Part shown: in pieces, positions 1-6,926 of the stretch
Numbering within the stretch: position 1 is the stretch's first letter
Layout: each line of letters begins with the position of its first letter
NCBI GenBank assembly: GCA_040382055.1
Contig: JBEIGE010000052.1
Span: 1 to 10,898, forward strand
Origin: JBEIGE01 sp040382055
GTDB lineage: Bacteria; Pseudomonadota; Gammaproteobacteria; Burkholderiales; Burkholderiaceae_C
Reading direction: 5' to 3'
DNA length: 10,898 nucleotides
Made by a program: the position numbers and the translations under genes
The notes under the pieces: generated by a model
Told to the model about the DNA's origin: nothing
Database searches by the model: none
Seen by the model: the letters and a program-made list of their open reading frames with translations, nothing else

Positions 1-360
1 AGCCATGTGGTGCTTGAGTTGGGCGGCAATGATGCGCTGCGCGGATTGCCCTTGAAAACGACGCAAGATAACCTGACGCAGATGACGAAACAGGCTCTCA
101 ATGCAGGTGCACGTGTGGTTCTGGTAGGTATGGAATTGCCGCCAAATTACGGCCTGGATTACACCCAACGCTTCAAGGCTGTTTTTAAAACTGTCGCTCA
201 AAGCAACAAGATCGAGCTGGTGCCCTTTTTTCTCAAAGGGGTTGGTGATGTGCCTGATGCTGCACGCTTGTTCCAGGCCGATCGAATCCACCCCAACGAA
301 GAGGCTCAAGCCATCATGTTGGGCAACGTCTGGCCCGCCTTGAGAAAAATCCTGAAATGA
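1..360 (+). CDS. tesA: TesA-like arylesterase / lysophospholipase, 3' part only
   Basis: This is the C-terminal part of an SGNH-hydrolase, cut off by the left window edge; the reading frame is open from base 1 (SHVVLELGGND...), so the GTG at 7 is not the true start. Family members hydrolyse acyl esters, thioesters and lysophospholipids, usually in the periplasm. Visible here are the block III motif GGND (about residues 9-12 of the fragment), which supplies the Gly and Asn of the oxyanion hole, followed by ALRGLPL, typical of TesA. Near the end DRIHPN carries the catalytic Asp and His three residues apart (block V). The block I GDSL serine and any signal peptide lie outside the window. The stop codon overlaps the start of mnmH by an ATGA junction, so the two are probably co-transcribed. 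The family call is firm; substrate preference (arylesterase versus thioesterase) cannot be settled from this part. Confidence 0.9.
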   Translation, partial: SHVVLELGGNDALRGLPLKTTQDNLTQMTKQALNAGARVVLVGMELPPNYGLDYTQRFKAVFKTVAQSNKIELVPFFLKGVGDVPDAARLFQADRIHPNEEAQAIMLGNVWPALRKILK

Positions 361-1418
361 GTCTGACACTGATCAATGCGGAAGATGCTCTGCGCCGACT
401 GGAAGACTTTGATACGGTCATTGATGCCCGCAGCGAGGGCGAATACGCCGAAGACCACCTGCCGGCTTCGGTGAACTGGCCAACCCTGAACAATGCACAG
501 CGCATTCATGTGGGAACTGTTTACAAACAGATCAGCGCGTTTGAAGCCAAAAAACAGGGGGCTGCCATTGCGGCTCGCAATATTTCCATCCATCTTGAGC
601 AACATGTATTGCAAAAACCAAAAGACTGGAAACCCCTGACCTATTGCTGGCGCGGTGGAAAACGCAGTGGCTCTCTTAGCTTGGTGCTCGATCAGATTGG
701 TTTTCGGGTGACGCTGCTGGAAGGTGGCTATAAGGCTTTTCGCGCCGCCATGCTCAAAGATATTGAACGCCTGGCCGGGCAATTCAGCTGGCGCGTGATC
801 TGCGGAACGACCGGTTCAGGCAAGACCCGCCTGCTTCAGGCCCTGGCTGTCCAGGGCGCTCAGGTACTTGACCTGGAAGCGCTGGCCAATCACCGAAGCT
901 CGGTACTCGGCGCTGTTCCGGGTTTACCGCAACCCACGCAAAAGCACTTTGACACCCGTGTTTGGGACGCACTTCGCCATCTCGACCCGGACAGGCCGGT
1001 TTTTATTGAAAGCGAAAGCAAGAAAGTCGGCAATGTCAGCGTGCCGCTGCCCCTGATTGAGGCGATGCGGGCCAGTACCTGCCTTAATCTGCTGCTGGAA
1101 GACAAGGAACGGGTTGCACTGCTGCTGGAGGACTATGATTTTTTTGTCAGGAATGCTGACTCATTTTGCGAGCGGCTCGATGCCTTGGTTCAGATCCGGG
1201 GCAAAGCGGTCGTTGAGCAATGGAAGCGTCTGGTTCGACAGGGCGAGTTTGAACCTGTGGTGCGTGAGCTGCTAACACAACACTACGACCCGGTTTACAT
1301 CGCGTCTATGGAACGCAATTTCAAATGCTTCAAGGATTCAAAAAAGATAGCACCGAAAGACCGTTCCGTAAGGGCTATGAACGAATTGGCTTCAGAATTA
1401 GCGACGCAAGAATCCTGA
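357..1418 (+). CDS. mnmH: tRNA 2-selenouridine synthase MnmH (SelU)
   Basis: The 353-residue protein matches MnmH/YbbB, which replaces sulfur by selenium at the wobble 2-thiouridine of tRNAs for Lys, Glu and Gln, through a geranylated intermediate and with selenophosphate as donor. The N-terminal rhodanese domain (about 1-135) has the DAR.EGEYAEDHLP pattern and the active-site loop YCWRGGKRSGS with Cys97, the same number as the essential cysteine of the E. coli enzyme. The C-terminal P-loop domain begins at about 146 with Walker A GTTGSGKT (150-157). Length is close to the E. coli protein (about 364). The ATG overlaps the stop of the preceding esterase gene (ATGA), favouring translational coupling. 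No selD (selenophosphate synthetase) lies in the window, so whether the cell supplies selenium is unknown. It converges with the minus-strand block, and no strong hairpin terminator was seen in the 27-base gap. Confidence 0.96.
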   Translation: MSLTLINAEDALRRLEDFDTVIDARSEGEYAEDHLPASVNWPTLNNAQRIHVGTVYKQISAFEAKKQGAAIAARNISIHLEQHVLQKPKDWKPLTYCWRGGKRSGSLSLVLDQIGFRVTLLEGGYKAFRAAMLKDIERLAGQFSWRVICGTTGSGKTRLLQALAVQGAQVLDLEALANHRSSVLGAVPGLPQPTQKHFDTRVWDALRHLDPDRPVFIESESKKVGNVSVPLPLIEAMRASTCLNLLLEDKERVALLLEDYDFFVRNADSFCERLDALVQIRGKAVVEQWKRLVRQGEFEPVVRELLTQHYDPVYIASMERNFKCFKDSKKIAPKDRSVRAMNELASELATQES

Positions 1419-1445
1419 AACGAACAACTCTGACTATTGGTTTTG

Positions 1446-1637
1446 CTATCCTTGCGCCGGTGGCAGATCCGCAGCTGGGGCTGCTTCATCGATCTGTCCC
1501 GGCTCCAGCTCAGCGCCCTCCTCCTCAGGAAGCCCGGCAGATTTTCTCTCGGACTTGCTTTTGAGTTTGTCTTCTTTTTTGCGCTTTTTCGCCAGTTCTT
1601 TCTGACGTTTTTCGTAGCCGTAATTAGGAGTTGCCAA
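1446..1637 (-). CDS. small charged conserved hypothetical protein (63 aa)
   Basis: This is a 63-residue protein of unknown function, last in the minus-strand block. The N-terminus (ATPNYGYEKRQKELAKKRKK) is very rich in Lys and Glu and likely helical. The C-terminal half turns acidic and Ala/Pro rich (EEEGAELE, APAADLPPAQG), so the tail is probably disordered. There is no membrane segment or signal peptide. I recall similar small proteins with the same NYGYEKRQKELAKK opening in other Burkholderiales, which argues that the frame is real, but this is memory and not a search. The only plausible start is TTG at 1637, 15 bases after the stop of the DUF2189 gene; upstream in frame there is a TAA and no ATG or GTG. 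The Shine-Dalgarno match is poor (AAAG). An overlapping frame on the same strand (1295-1651) starts with ATG but lacks the conserved opening and is considered a shadow. Confidence 0.7.
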   Translation of the reverse strand: MATPNYGYEKRQKELAKKRKKEDKLKSKSERKSAGLPEEEGAELEPGQIDEAAPAADLPPAQG

Positions 1638-1652
1638 AGCTTTACTTTCAAG

Positions 1653-2531
1653 TTAATCGCTTGACTTTAACAGTTCATCACCAGCTTCATCAATCCAACG
1701 TATGCTGCCTCGATAGGCGTGCCAGCTCGAGTAACCCAACCAAGGCCCCACGAACACCAAGCCAACTCCCCAGAAGATCATGGCCATGACCACCAGAACG
1801 CTAATAATTACCCCCCAGAGCAGCATGACGCCCAAATTCTCAAAGAAGACCTGAAGACTGGCGATGACAGCGGTAATGGCATCGGTGTCCCGGTCAAGAA
1901 TCATCGGGATGGAAACCACGGAACAGGCAAAAACCAGCGCGGCAAATACACCGCCGACCACCAGATAGGTGAAGAGAAATTCCAGGTTGTCCGGGTTGAA
2001 AACAGCCTGCAGAACACTCGTGGTGCTGGGCATGCCGGTATTGAAAAATACAGCAAAAACCACCAGTGAAGCCCGACCCCACAAAAGCTCCAGAACAATC
2101 AGCACCAAAACAAACAAGCCCATGCTGCGCACATGAGCGTCCCAGCAGGTCAGGGATGACGCCAGATTGGGAGATTTGCCGCTTTCCCGCCGACGGCTCA
2201 CGTCATAAAGACCCATGGCCAAGAACGGCCCCAGCAGTAGGCATCCGCTGGCCAAGGACATGGTGTACTCCGGGCTGCTCCTGAAAACAAAGCCCAGAAC
2301 CAATGCCATCACCCAAAAACTCAAACCATAAAAAAGACCAATTACAGGCTCGGATTTGAGGTCATGCCAACCCAAAGACAACCACCGCAGGGGATCGGTC
2401 AGCTTCAGGGAAATCACCTGTCGCCGAGGTCCGGACTCGATGGGTGGGACGTAAGGATTCGGGTTGACGGGCAGTTCAGGGCCCGCCGATTTGTCGCCGC
2501 TGGAGTTTGGGTCTGATGGACGGGTATTCAT
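1653..2531 (-). CDS. DUF2189 family integral membrane protein
   Basis: A 292-residue predicted inner-membrane protein of the DUF2189 (COG5473) type; function unknown. A polar N-terminal tail of about 35 residues rich in Asn/Pro/Ser precedes the region VISLKLTDPLRWLSLGWHDL, which is typical of the family. Hydrophobic segments lie at roughly residues 63-83, 90-107, 137-163, 185-208 and 231-265, so five or six membrane spans are likely. The family-like stretch SVVSIPMILDRDTDA sits between the last two. The frame stays open to an ATG at 2570, but that would overlap the preceding lyase gene by 32 bases; the ATG at 2531, 7 bases after that gene's stop, is preferred although its Shine-Dalgarno site is weak. 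It may be co-transcribed with the lyase gene. The family call is from recognised sequence character and has not been tested by search. Confidence 0.82.
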   Translation of the reverse strand: MNTRPSDPNSSGDKSAGPELPVNPNPYVPPIESGPRRQVISLKLTDPLRWLSLGWHDLKSEPVIGLFYGLSFWVMALVLGFVFRSSPEYTMSLASGCLLLGPFLAMGLYDVSRRRESGKSPNLASSLTCWDAHVRSMGLFVLVLIVLELLWGRASLVVFAVFFNTGMPSTTSVLQAVFNPDNLEFLFTYLVVGGVFAALVFACSVVSIPMILDRDTDAITAVIASLQVFFENLGVMLLWGVIISVLVVMAMIFWGVGLVFVGPWLGYSSWHAYRGSIRWIDEAGDELLKSSD

Positions 2532-2538
2532 GAACCCG

Positions 2539-3732
2539 CTAATTAAATGCCTTCTTGAGGGCTTGCGCAAGGTCGCCGATCAGTGCCGCGGGTGACTCCA
2601 AACCGGCCGAGAAACGCACCAGATGACCGGGTTTGAGCGCCTTGGGCCAAGCCGTTCGCATGGATGACAACTGATAAGGGACAACCAGACTCATCGGGCC
2701 GGCCCAGCTGAACCCAAGTTTGAACAACTCCAGAGAATCACAAAAAGTATCGACCTGAGACGTCTCAAAACGGCTGTCAAGCAGGACGCTGAAAAGTCCG
2801 GCGGCGGCACCCGATGGGCCACAGACAGACTGCCAGTGTGTATGGCCGGGAGACTGGGGGAAAGCCGGATGCAGGACTTGCACACACTCTGGCTGCTGCA
2901 AGAACCAGGTTGCCAGTGCACGGCCTGTCTTGTCGTGTGCCAAGTAACGCAACTCTACGCTGGGCAGTGACCGCAACACAGCCTCAACATCGTTGGCGCC
3001 AACTCCCAGCCCCAGGCGCATGTGAGTCAGCTTGATTTTGACGTGCAGGGCTTCATCCCGCGTCATGACGCTTCCCATGAGCACGTCCCCCCCGCCGCTG
3101 GGAAACTTGGTCAGCGCATGGATGCTGATGTCAACCCCTAACCCAGGTGAGAGTTCAAACGGTTGAAAGGCGATTCCGGCACCCCAGGTGTTGTCCAAAG
3201 CAGTTAAAACGCCGTGCTCACGGCAGATGCCAACCAGCGCCGGTAAATCAGGAAATTCCATGGTGACCGAACCAGGCGCTTCCAGCCAGACCAACTTGGT
3301 TCTGTTGCTGATTTTGCGGGCCAGGTCATGGGGGTCCATCGCGTCAAAGTACTGATGCGTAATGCCCCAGCTTGTCAGCTCCCCCTCTGCCAGGGCCTTG
3401 TTCGGCCCATAGGCATTGTCAGGGATGAGGACTTCATCACCGGATTGCAGGAGAGCCAGTGAAACGTTGGCAATGGCCGCCAACCCGCTGGGTACGAGCA
3501 CACAAAAGCGACCACCTTCGAGCTCGCACAGACGCTCTTCCAGCAAGTAGGTAGTAGGTGTTCCGTGTAGGCCGTAGGTATAACCCGTTTTGTCTTTCCA
3601 CTCCCTGCTGCGCATGGCTGCCACATTGGGGAAAATAACGGTTGAGGCTTTGGAGATGCCGGCTTGGGGCGCTACAAATCCTGCGGGAGGCTCGTAAGGG
3701 TGGTGAATCAGCCGGGTTGGAAGATCACGCAT
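2539..3732 (-). CDS. metC: cystathionine beta-lyase, PLP-dependent (Cys/Met metabolism family)
   Basis: The 397-residue protein belongs to the Cys/Met metabolism PLP enzymes (fold type I). A beta-lyase splits cystathionine into homocysteine, pyruvate and ammonia in methionine synthesis. Visible features are the phosphate-binding loop PSGLAAI (81-87), Tyr108 in NAYGP stacking on the cofactor, ALDNTWG with Asp180 contacting the pyridine nitrogen, the Schiff-base Lys209 in HALTKFPSGGGD, and the substrate-carboxylate Arg in VRFSAGLE near the end. The GFSWAGPMSLV segment resembles the SWGG segment of E. coli MetC, which favours beta-lyase over gamma-synthase. Odd point: the usual Y-x-R of the neighbouring-subunit phosphate clamp reads Y-G-L here (YTYGLHGTPT, 51-60). 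The ATG at 3732 lies 23 bases after the phosphoribosyltransferase stop. Substrate remains an inference; an O-acylhomoserine sulfhydrylase or cysteine desulfhydrase activity is not excluded. Confidence 0.87.
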   Translation of the reverse strand: MRDLPTRLIHHPYEPPAGFVAPQAGISKASTVIFPNVAAMRSREWKDKTGYTYGLHGTPTTYLLEERLCELEGGRFCVLVPSGLAAIANVSLALLQSGDEVLIPDNAYGPNKALAEGELTSWGITHQYFDAMDPHDLARKISNRTKLVWLEAPGSVTMEFPDLPALVGICREHGVLTALDNTWGAGIAFQPFELSPGLGVDISIHALTKFPSGGGDVLMGSVMTRDEALHVKIKLTHMRLGLGVGANDVEAVLRSLPSVELRYLAHDKTGRALATWFLQQPECVQVLHPAFPQSPGHTHWQSVCGPSGAAAGLFSVLLDSRFETSQVDTFCDSLELFKLGFSWAGPMSLVVPYQLSSMRTAWPKALKPGHLVRFSAGLESPAALIGDLAQALKKAFN

Positions 3733-3755
3733 GAATCAGACGCCTTGGTAAAGCC

Positions 3756-4280
3756 TCAAATCTGCCACTTTGCAAGCAACTGCTCTGGACGTAGCCTATC
3801 GTAGCTCTCAAAGGGCTGATGAATCCAGGGGTTGGTCTTCAAAAACTCGACCGAATAATCAGGGGTAAAGGTCGACATGGCCTTGGTCCAGATCACTGCA
3901 CTGCGAAGTTCGGTAATTCCAGGATAGCCATTGCGCAGCATATCTACGACGGAGTCGAGCGTCTGACCGGAGTCGGCTAGATCATCAACCAGCAAAACCT
4001 TCCCGGCAATTTCACCTTGGGGTGTGGTGATGAACTTGGCAATATCCAGATGGCCCTGGGTTCTACCGGAGTCGGCACGGTAAGAACTGGTGGACATGAT
4101 GGCTAGCGGTTTTTCCAGCACCCGGGAAAGAATGTCACCCGGGCGCATGCCGCCACGGGCCAGGCACAAGATGGTGTCAAACTGCCAGCCGGACTGGTAG
4201 ACCTTGATGGCCAGTTTTTCAATCAGGTTGTGGTATTCGTCATAACTTACATACAAGTGCTTACCATCTTCTGTCAACAT
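3756..4280 (-). CDS. purine-type phosphoribosyltransferase
   Basis: This 174-residue cytosolic protein is a type I phosphoribosyltransferase resembling the COG2236 / Gpt-like group. Such enzymes transfer ribose-5-phosphate from PRPP to a base, typically hypoxanthine, guanine or xanthine. The PRPP-binding signature VLLVDDLADSGQT lies at 95-107, with two adjacent acidic residues and the Ser-Gly-Gln-Thr phosphate loop. ARGGM (41-45) forms the pyrophosphate loop, and PWIHQPFESYD (151-161) is a C-terminal aromatic patch where the base would sit. The start at 4280 is well supported by an AGGAG site 7 bases upstream. It lies 41 bases after purA and before the cystathionine lyase. The location next to purA fits purine salvage, but which base is used cannot be read from the sequence, so no gene symbol is given. 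Confidence 0.88.
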   Translation of the reverse strand: MLTEDGKHLYVSYDEYHNLIEKLAIKVYQSGWQFDTILCLARGGMRPGDILSRVLEKPLAIMSTSSYRADSGRTQGHLDIAKFITTPQGEIAGKVLLVDDLADSGQTLDSVVDMLRNGYPGITELRSAVIWTKAMSTFTPDYSVEFLKTNPWIHQPFESYDRLRPEQLLAKWQI

Positions 4281-4287
4281 TCATTCG

Positions 4288-4298
4288 CTCCTTTTTTT
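4288..4298 (-). promoter_or_regulatory. strong Shine-Dalgarno site of the phosphoribosyltransferase gene
   Basis: On the minus strand the sequence reads A-tract, AGGAG, then 7 bases to the ATG at 4280. It fixes that start against an out-of-frame ATG four bases earlier. It is one of the two clearest ribosome binding sites in the block. The run of seven T on the plus strand is just this purine tract seen from the other side and is not a terminator. Confidence 0.75.
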
Positions 4299-4321
4299 GT
4301 AGCATTAGGGATCAATTGGAT

Positions 4322-5698
4322 TTATTCGGCAATGAAAGGGTGCCGCATCATGATGGTGTGGTCACGATCCGGACTGGTAGAAATAATGTGAATCGGAACA
4401 CCGGTGGCATGTTCAATTCTTTGCAGGTAGAGCTTGGCATTGACCGGCAGCTTGTCATAGTGCGTCACACCCACCGTGCTTTCGGTCCAGCCGGGCATGG
4501 TCTCGTAAATCGGTTTGCAACGGGAAATGTCGTCTGCACCCATGGGCAAAATATCAACCATCTCACCATCGAGCTCATAGCCGGTGCAAATCAACAATTC
4601 TTTGAGCCCGTCGAGCACATCAAGCTTGGTCAGACACAAACCAGTCAGTCCATTGACCTGGGCCGACCTTTTGAGCAAAGCTGCATCGAACCAACCGCAG
4701 CGGCGTGACCGACCCGTGGTCACGCCCTTTTCAGCGCCCACAGTGCTCATATGGTAGCCGGGTGTATCCGGCTTTTCCCAATCGAGTTCGGTTGGGAAAG
4801 GCCCGCCCCCCACACGCGTGCAGTAGGCCTTGGTGATACCCAGGATGTAATGCAGCATGCCCGGGCCCACACCTGCGCCGGCTGAGGCGTTACCGGCAAC
4901 GCAGTTGCTGGAGGTCACATAGGGGTAGGTCCCATGGTCAACATCGAGCAGCGTACCCTGTGCGCCCTCGAAAAGAAGGTTTTCGCCATGCAGGTGGGCC
5001 TCATTGAGCTCACGCGATACGTCTGCCATCATTGGCTTCAAAAGCTGGGCGTGCTGCATGGCTTCGTCAAAGACGGCCTCAAACTGGACCTCACCCTCCT
5101 TGAGGTAGGGCTGCAGCGCAGCTCCGAATGAAAAGCTGCGGGAGTTCAGAAAGGTCGTCAGCACATGGTTGTGCAATGTCAATAACTCGCGCAGCTTGGT
5201 CGCAAAACGTTCAGGATGCTTCAGATCTTGGACTCGCAGGGCGCGGCGGGCGATTTTGTCTTCGTAGGCCGGGCCGATGCCTCGCCCGGTCGTGCCGATT
5301 TTTTCGGTGCCGCCATGCTCACGGGCAGCCTCGCGTGCAACATCGAGAGCCGTATGAAAAGGCAGAATCAGCGGACAAGCCTCACTGATCCGCAGGCGGG
5401 ATCGAACCTCAACACCGGCCCTCTCGAGACCTTGGATCTCTTCAAACAATTTCGCAGCGGACAGCACCACACCGTTGCCTATGTAACACTTGACACCTGA
5501 ACGCATGATCCCGCTGGGAATCAAATGAAGCGCCGTCTTCACACCGTTGATCACCAGAGTGTGGCCCGCATTGTGCCCACCCTGAAACCGAACCACCCCT
5601 TGGGCGCTTTCAGTCAGCCAGTCCACCAGTTTGCCTTTGCCCTCGTCGCCCCATTGGGTACCGACAACGACAACATTTCTACCTAGGGTTGTTTTCAT
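4322..5698 (-). CDS. purA: adenylosuccinate synthetase PurA
   Basis: PurA joins IMP and aspartate using GTP to make adenylosuccinate, the first committed step from IMP to AMP, in the cytosol. The N-terminus has the nucleotide loop TQWGDEGKGK with catalytic Asp18, and GGHNAGHT with catalytic His46, matching Asp13 and His41 of E. coli. Further signatures are GTTGRGIGPAYEDK (135-148, IMP binding), EGAQGTLLDVDHGTYPYVTSS in the middle, and TTGRSRRCGWFD, the arginine loop closing over aspartate and GTP. Length is 458 against about 432 in E. coli; the extra residues fall around 185-205 (SRSFSFGAALQPYLKEGE). The ATG at 5698 lies 10 bases after the hisZ stop, with a weak GAG-type ribosome site, so coupling to hisZ is likely. 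The identification is secure. Confidence 0.98.
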   Translation of the reverse strand: MKTTLGRNVVVVGTQWGDEGKGKLVDWLTESAQGVVRFQGGHNAGHTLVINGVKTALHLIPSGIMRSGVKCYIGNGVVLSAAKLFEEIQGLERAGVEVRSRLRISEACPLILPFHTALDVAREAAREHGGTEKIGTTGRGIGPAYEDKIARRALRVQDLKHPERFATKLRELLTLHNHVLTTFLNSRSFSFGAALQPYLKEGEVQFEAVFDEAMQHAQLLKPMMADVSRELNEAHLHGENLLFEGAQGTLLDVDHGTYPYVTSSNCVAGNASAGAGVGPGMLHYILGITKAYCTRVGGGPFPTELDWEKPDTPGYHMSTVGAEKGVTTGRSRRCGWFDAALLKRSAQVNGLTGLCLTKLDVLDGLKELLICTGYELDGEMVDILPMGADDISRCKPIYETMPGWTESTVGVTHYDKLPVNAKLYLQRIEHATGVPIHIISTSPDRDHTIMMRHPFIAE

Positions 5699-5708
5699 TT
5701 ACAGAATC

Positions 5709-6857
5709 TCAGAGGGCTTTAACGATCCATTGACCAGCGACCTCGACAAGCTCACGGTCACATTGGAATTCTTCAATTTCAGGATCATGTCCGGGAAGGA
5801 CACAAACCACGGTCTCGCCGCGTTTTCTCAGGGAAGACAGGGCTTGTGTCCACTGTGCCGACTCATTCCAGAAGGCACGAATGGCAGAATGCAGTGGCCT
5901 GGGCTCAACCACACTCACGAGGGTCTTGATATCCAGGCTAAAGCCCACCGCAGGACGTTTGCGGCCAAAGACAGCACCCACCTCGTCATAGCGCCCGCCG
6001 CGCACCACCGGACCGGTAGCACCCGTGGCGTAAATCGAAAATCGAATACCGCTGTAGTAGTCGTAGCCGCCCAGGTCACTGAGATCAAAGCTGACTTGTG
6101 CAGTACCCATGTGTTCTGCCAACCACTTTAAATTTGATAGCACTTGCTCTATTACGGGCAAGGGTTCCAGCACTTTTTTGACCTCGTCCAACACCTTGAT
6201 GTCACCATACAGCTGAGGCAAGGCAAGCAATCCCTGGCGACTGGCCTGAGGAAATTCACGTGTTAAATGGGCAATTTCATGCGTATCCTTGGATGCCAAC
6301 GCTGCATGCAGCAGGGTCAGGACTTCCGGTGATGTAGAAACACCTTGGAGTAGCGACTTGATGATTCTCACATCAGCCAAATCAACCCGCGGGTCATTCA
6401 AATTCGCACAAGCCAGGCAATCCAGAGCCAGTAACAACACTTCTCGCTCGGCTTCCGGTCCATCGTGGCCATAGATTTCAGCCCCGAACTGCAAGGGCTC
6501 ACGCGAAGCATGGGGTCCTGCAGGGCGGGTGTGCAAAACCGGACCGCAATAGCAAAGCCGGGTCACCCCCAGGCGATTGAGCAGATGCGCATCAATACGG
6601 GCCACTTGCGGTGTGCTATCGGCCCGAACACCCATGGTTCTCCCGGTGAGTTGATCCACCAGTTTGAAGGTTTGCAAATCAAGCGCCTTGCCGGTACCGG
6701 TCAGCAGCGACTCAAGGTGTTCAAGCAGCGGCGGCATGACCAACTCAAAGCCATAGCAACGTGCCATGTCAAGCAAATCGCGGCGTAATTCTTCGATGTG
6801 GCGTGCCCCTGAGGGCAGGACATCGGCAATGTGATCCGGCAGGACCCAAGCAGACAT
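5709..6857 (-). CDS. hisZ: ATP phosphoribosyltransferase regulatory subunit HisZ
   Basis: HisZ is a histidyl-tRNA-synthetase-like protein without aminoacylation activity that binds short-form HisG and makes the first histidine enzyme (ATP plus PRPP) active and histidine-sensitive. The 382 residues match the usual HisZ length (about 385) and are too short for HisS because the anticodon-binding domain is missing. The class II fold is seen in the motif-2 region RLCYCGPVLHT...REPLQFGAEIYG (100-130) and the later YDYYSGIRFSIY and VRGGRYDEVG segments (about 265-295), ending with RPAVGFSLDI. The ATG at 6857 has no strong Shine-Dalgarno site. hisG is not in the window, so the two subunits are encoded apart. 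A 68-base gap with a palindrome precedes the gene, and purA follows after 10 bases. HisZ next to purA is a known betaproteobacterial arrangement. Confidence 0.96.
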   Translation of the reverse strand: MSAWVLPDHIADVLPSGARHIEELRRDLLDMARCYGFELVMPPLLEHLESLLTGTGKALDLQTFKLVDQLTGRTMGVRADSTPQVARIDAHLLNRLGVTRLCYCGPVLHTRPAGPHASREPLQFGAEIYGHDGPEAEREVLLLALDCLACANLNDPRVDLADVRIIKSLLQGVSTSPEVLTLLHAALASKDTHEIAHLTREFPQASRQGLLALPQLYGDIKVLDEVKKVLEPLPVIEQVLSNLKWLAEHMGTAQVSFDLSDLGGYDYYSGIRFSIYATGATGPVVRGGRYDEVGAVFGRKRPAVGFSLDIKTLVSVVEPRPLHSAIRAFWNESAQWTQALSSLRKRGETVVCVLPGHDPEIEEFQCDRELVEVAGQWIVKAL

Positions 6858-6907
6858 GAGTGAATGAATGATTAAAAAGTAAGGATTTTACCGGCTTGAA
6901 TCTCTGA

Positions 6908-6926
6908 ACAAGTCACAGTGACCTGT
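6908..6926. promoter_or_regulatory. 19-bp imperfect palindrome before hisZ, possible operator
   Basis: The sequence ACAaGTCACaGTGACcTGT is a two-fold symmetric element, matching in eight of nine pairs around a single central base. It directly follows the DUF2065 stop codon in the longest gap of the minus-strand block. On the minus strand a perfect TTGACA hexamer (6929-6924) overlaps its edge, and TAAAAT stands further on, but the spacing between them (33 bases) is wrong for a sigma-70 promoter. The one-base centre makes a protein-binding site more likely than an RNA hairpin. Function is a guess; chance occurrence is possible. Confidence 0.3.

Noticed and set aside
306..782. A 158-codon minus-strand open frame over the tesA-mnmH junction
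   Set aside because: It overlaps the rhodanese domain of mnmH in antisense and shows no domain or start signal.
1403..1457. Possible terminator between the converging mnmH and small-protein genes (cgcaag ... cttgcg)
   Set aside because: The arms are only six bases, separated by more than 40 bases and with no T-run, so it is not convincing.
1295..1651. A 118-codon minus-strand frame with an ATG start overlapping the 63-residue gene
   Set aside because: It runs into the mnmH 3' end, and its product (MKVKLWQLLITATKNVRKN) looks like a frame-shifted reading of the Lys-rich small gene; the other frame has the distinctive conserved-looking opening.
4291..4298. Run of T on the plus strand that could suggest an intrinsic terminator
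   Set aside because: No GC-rich stem precedes it, and it is the complement of the purine-rich Shine-Dalgarno tract of the phosphoribosyltransferase gene.
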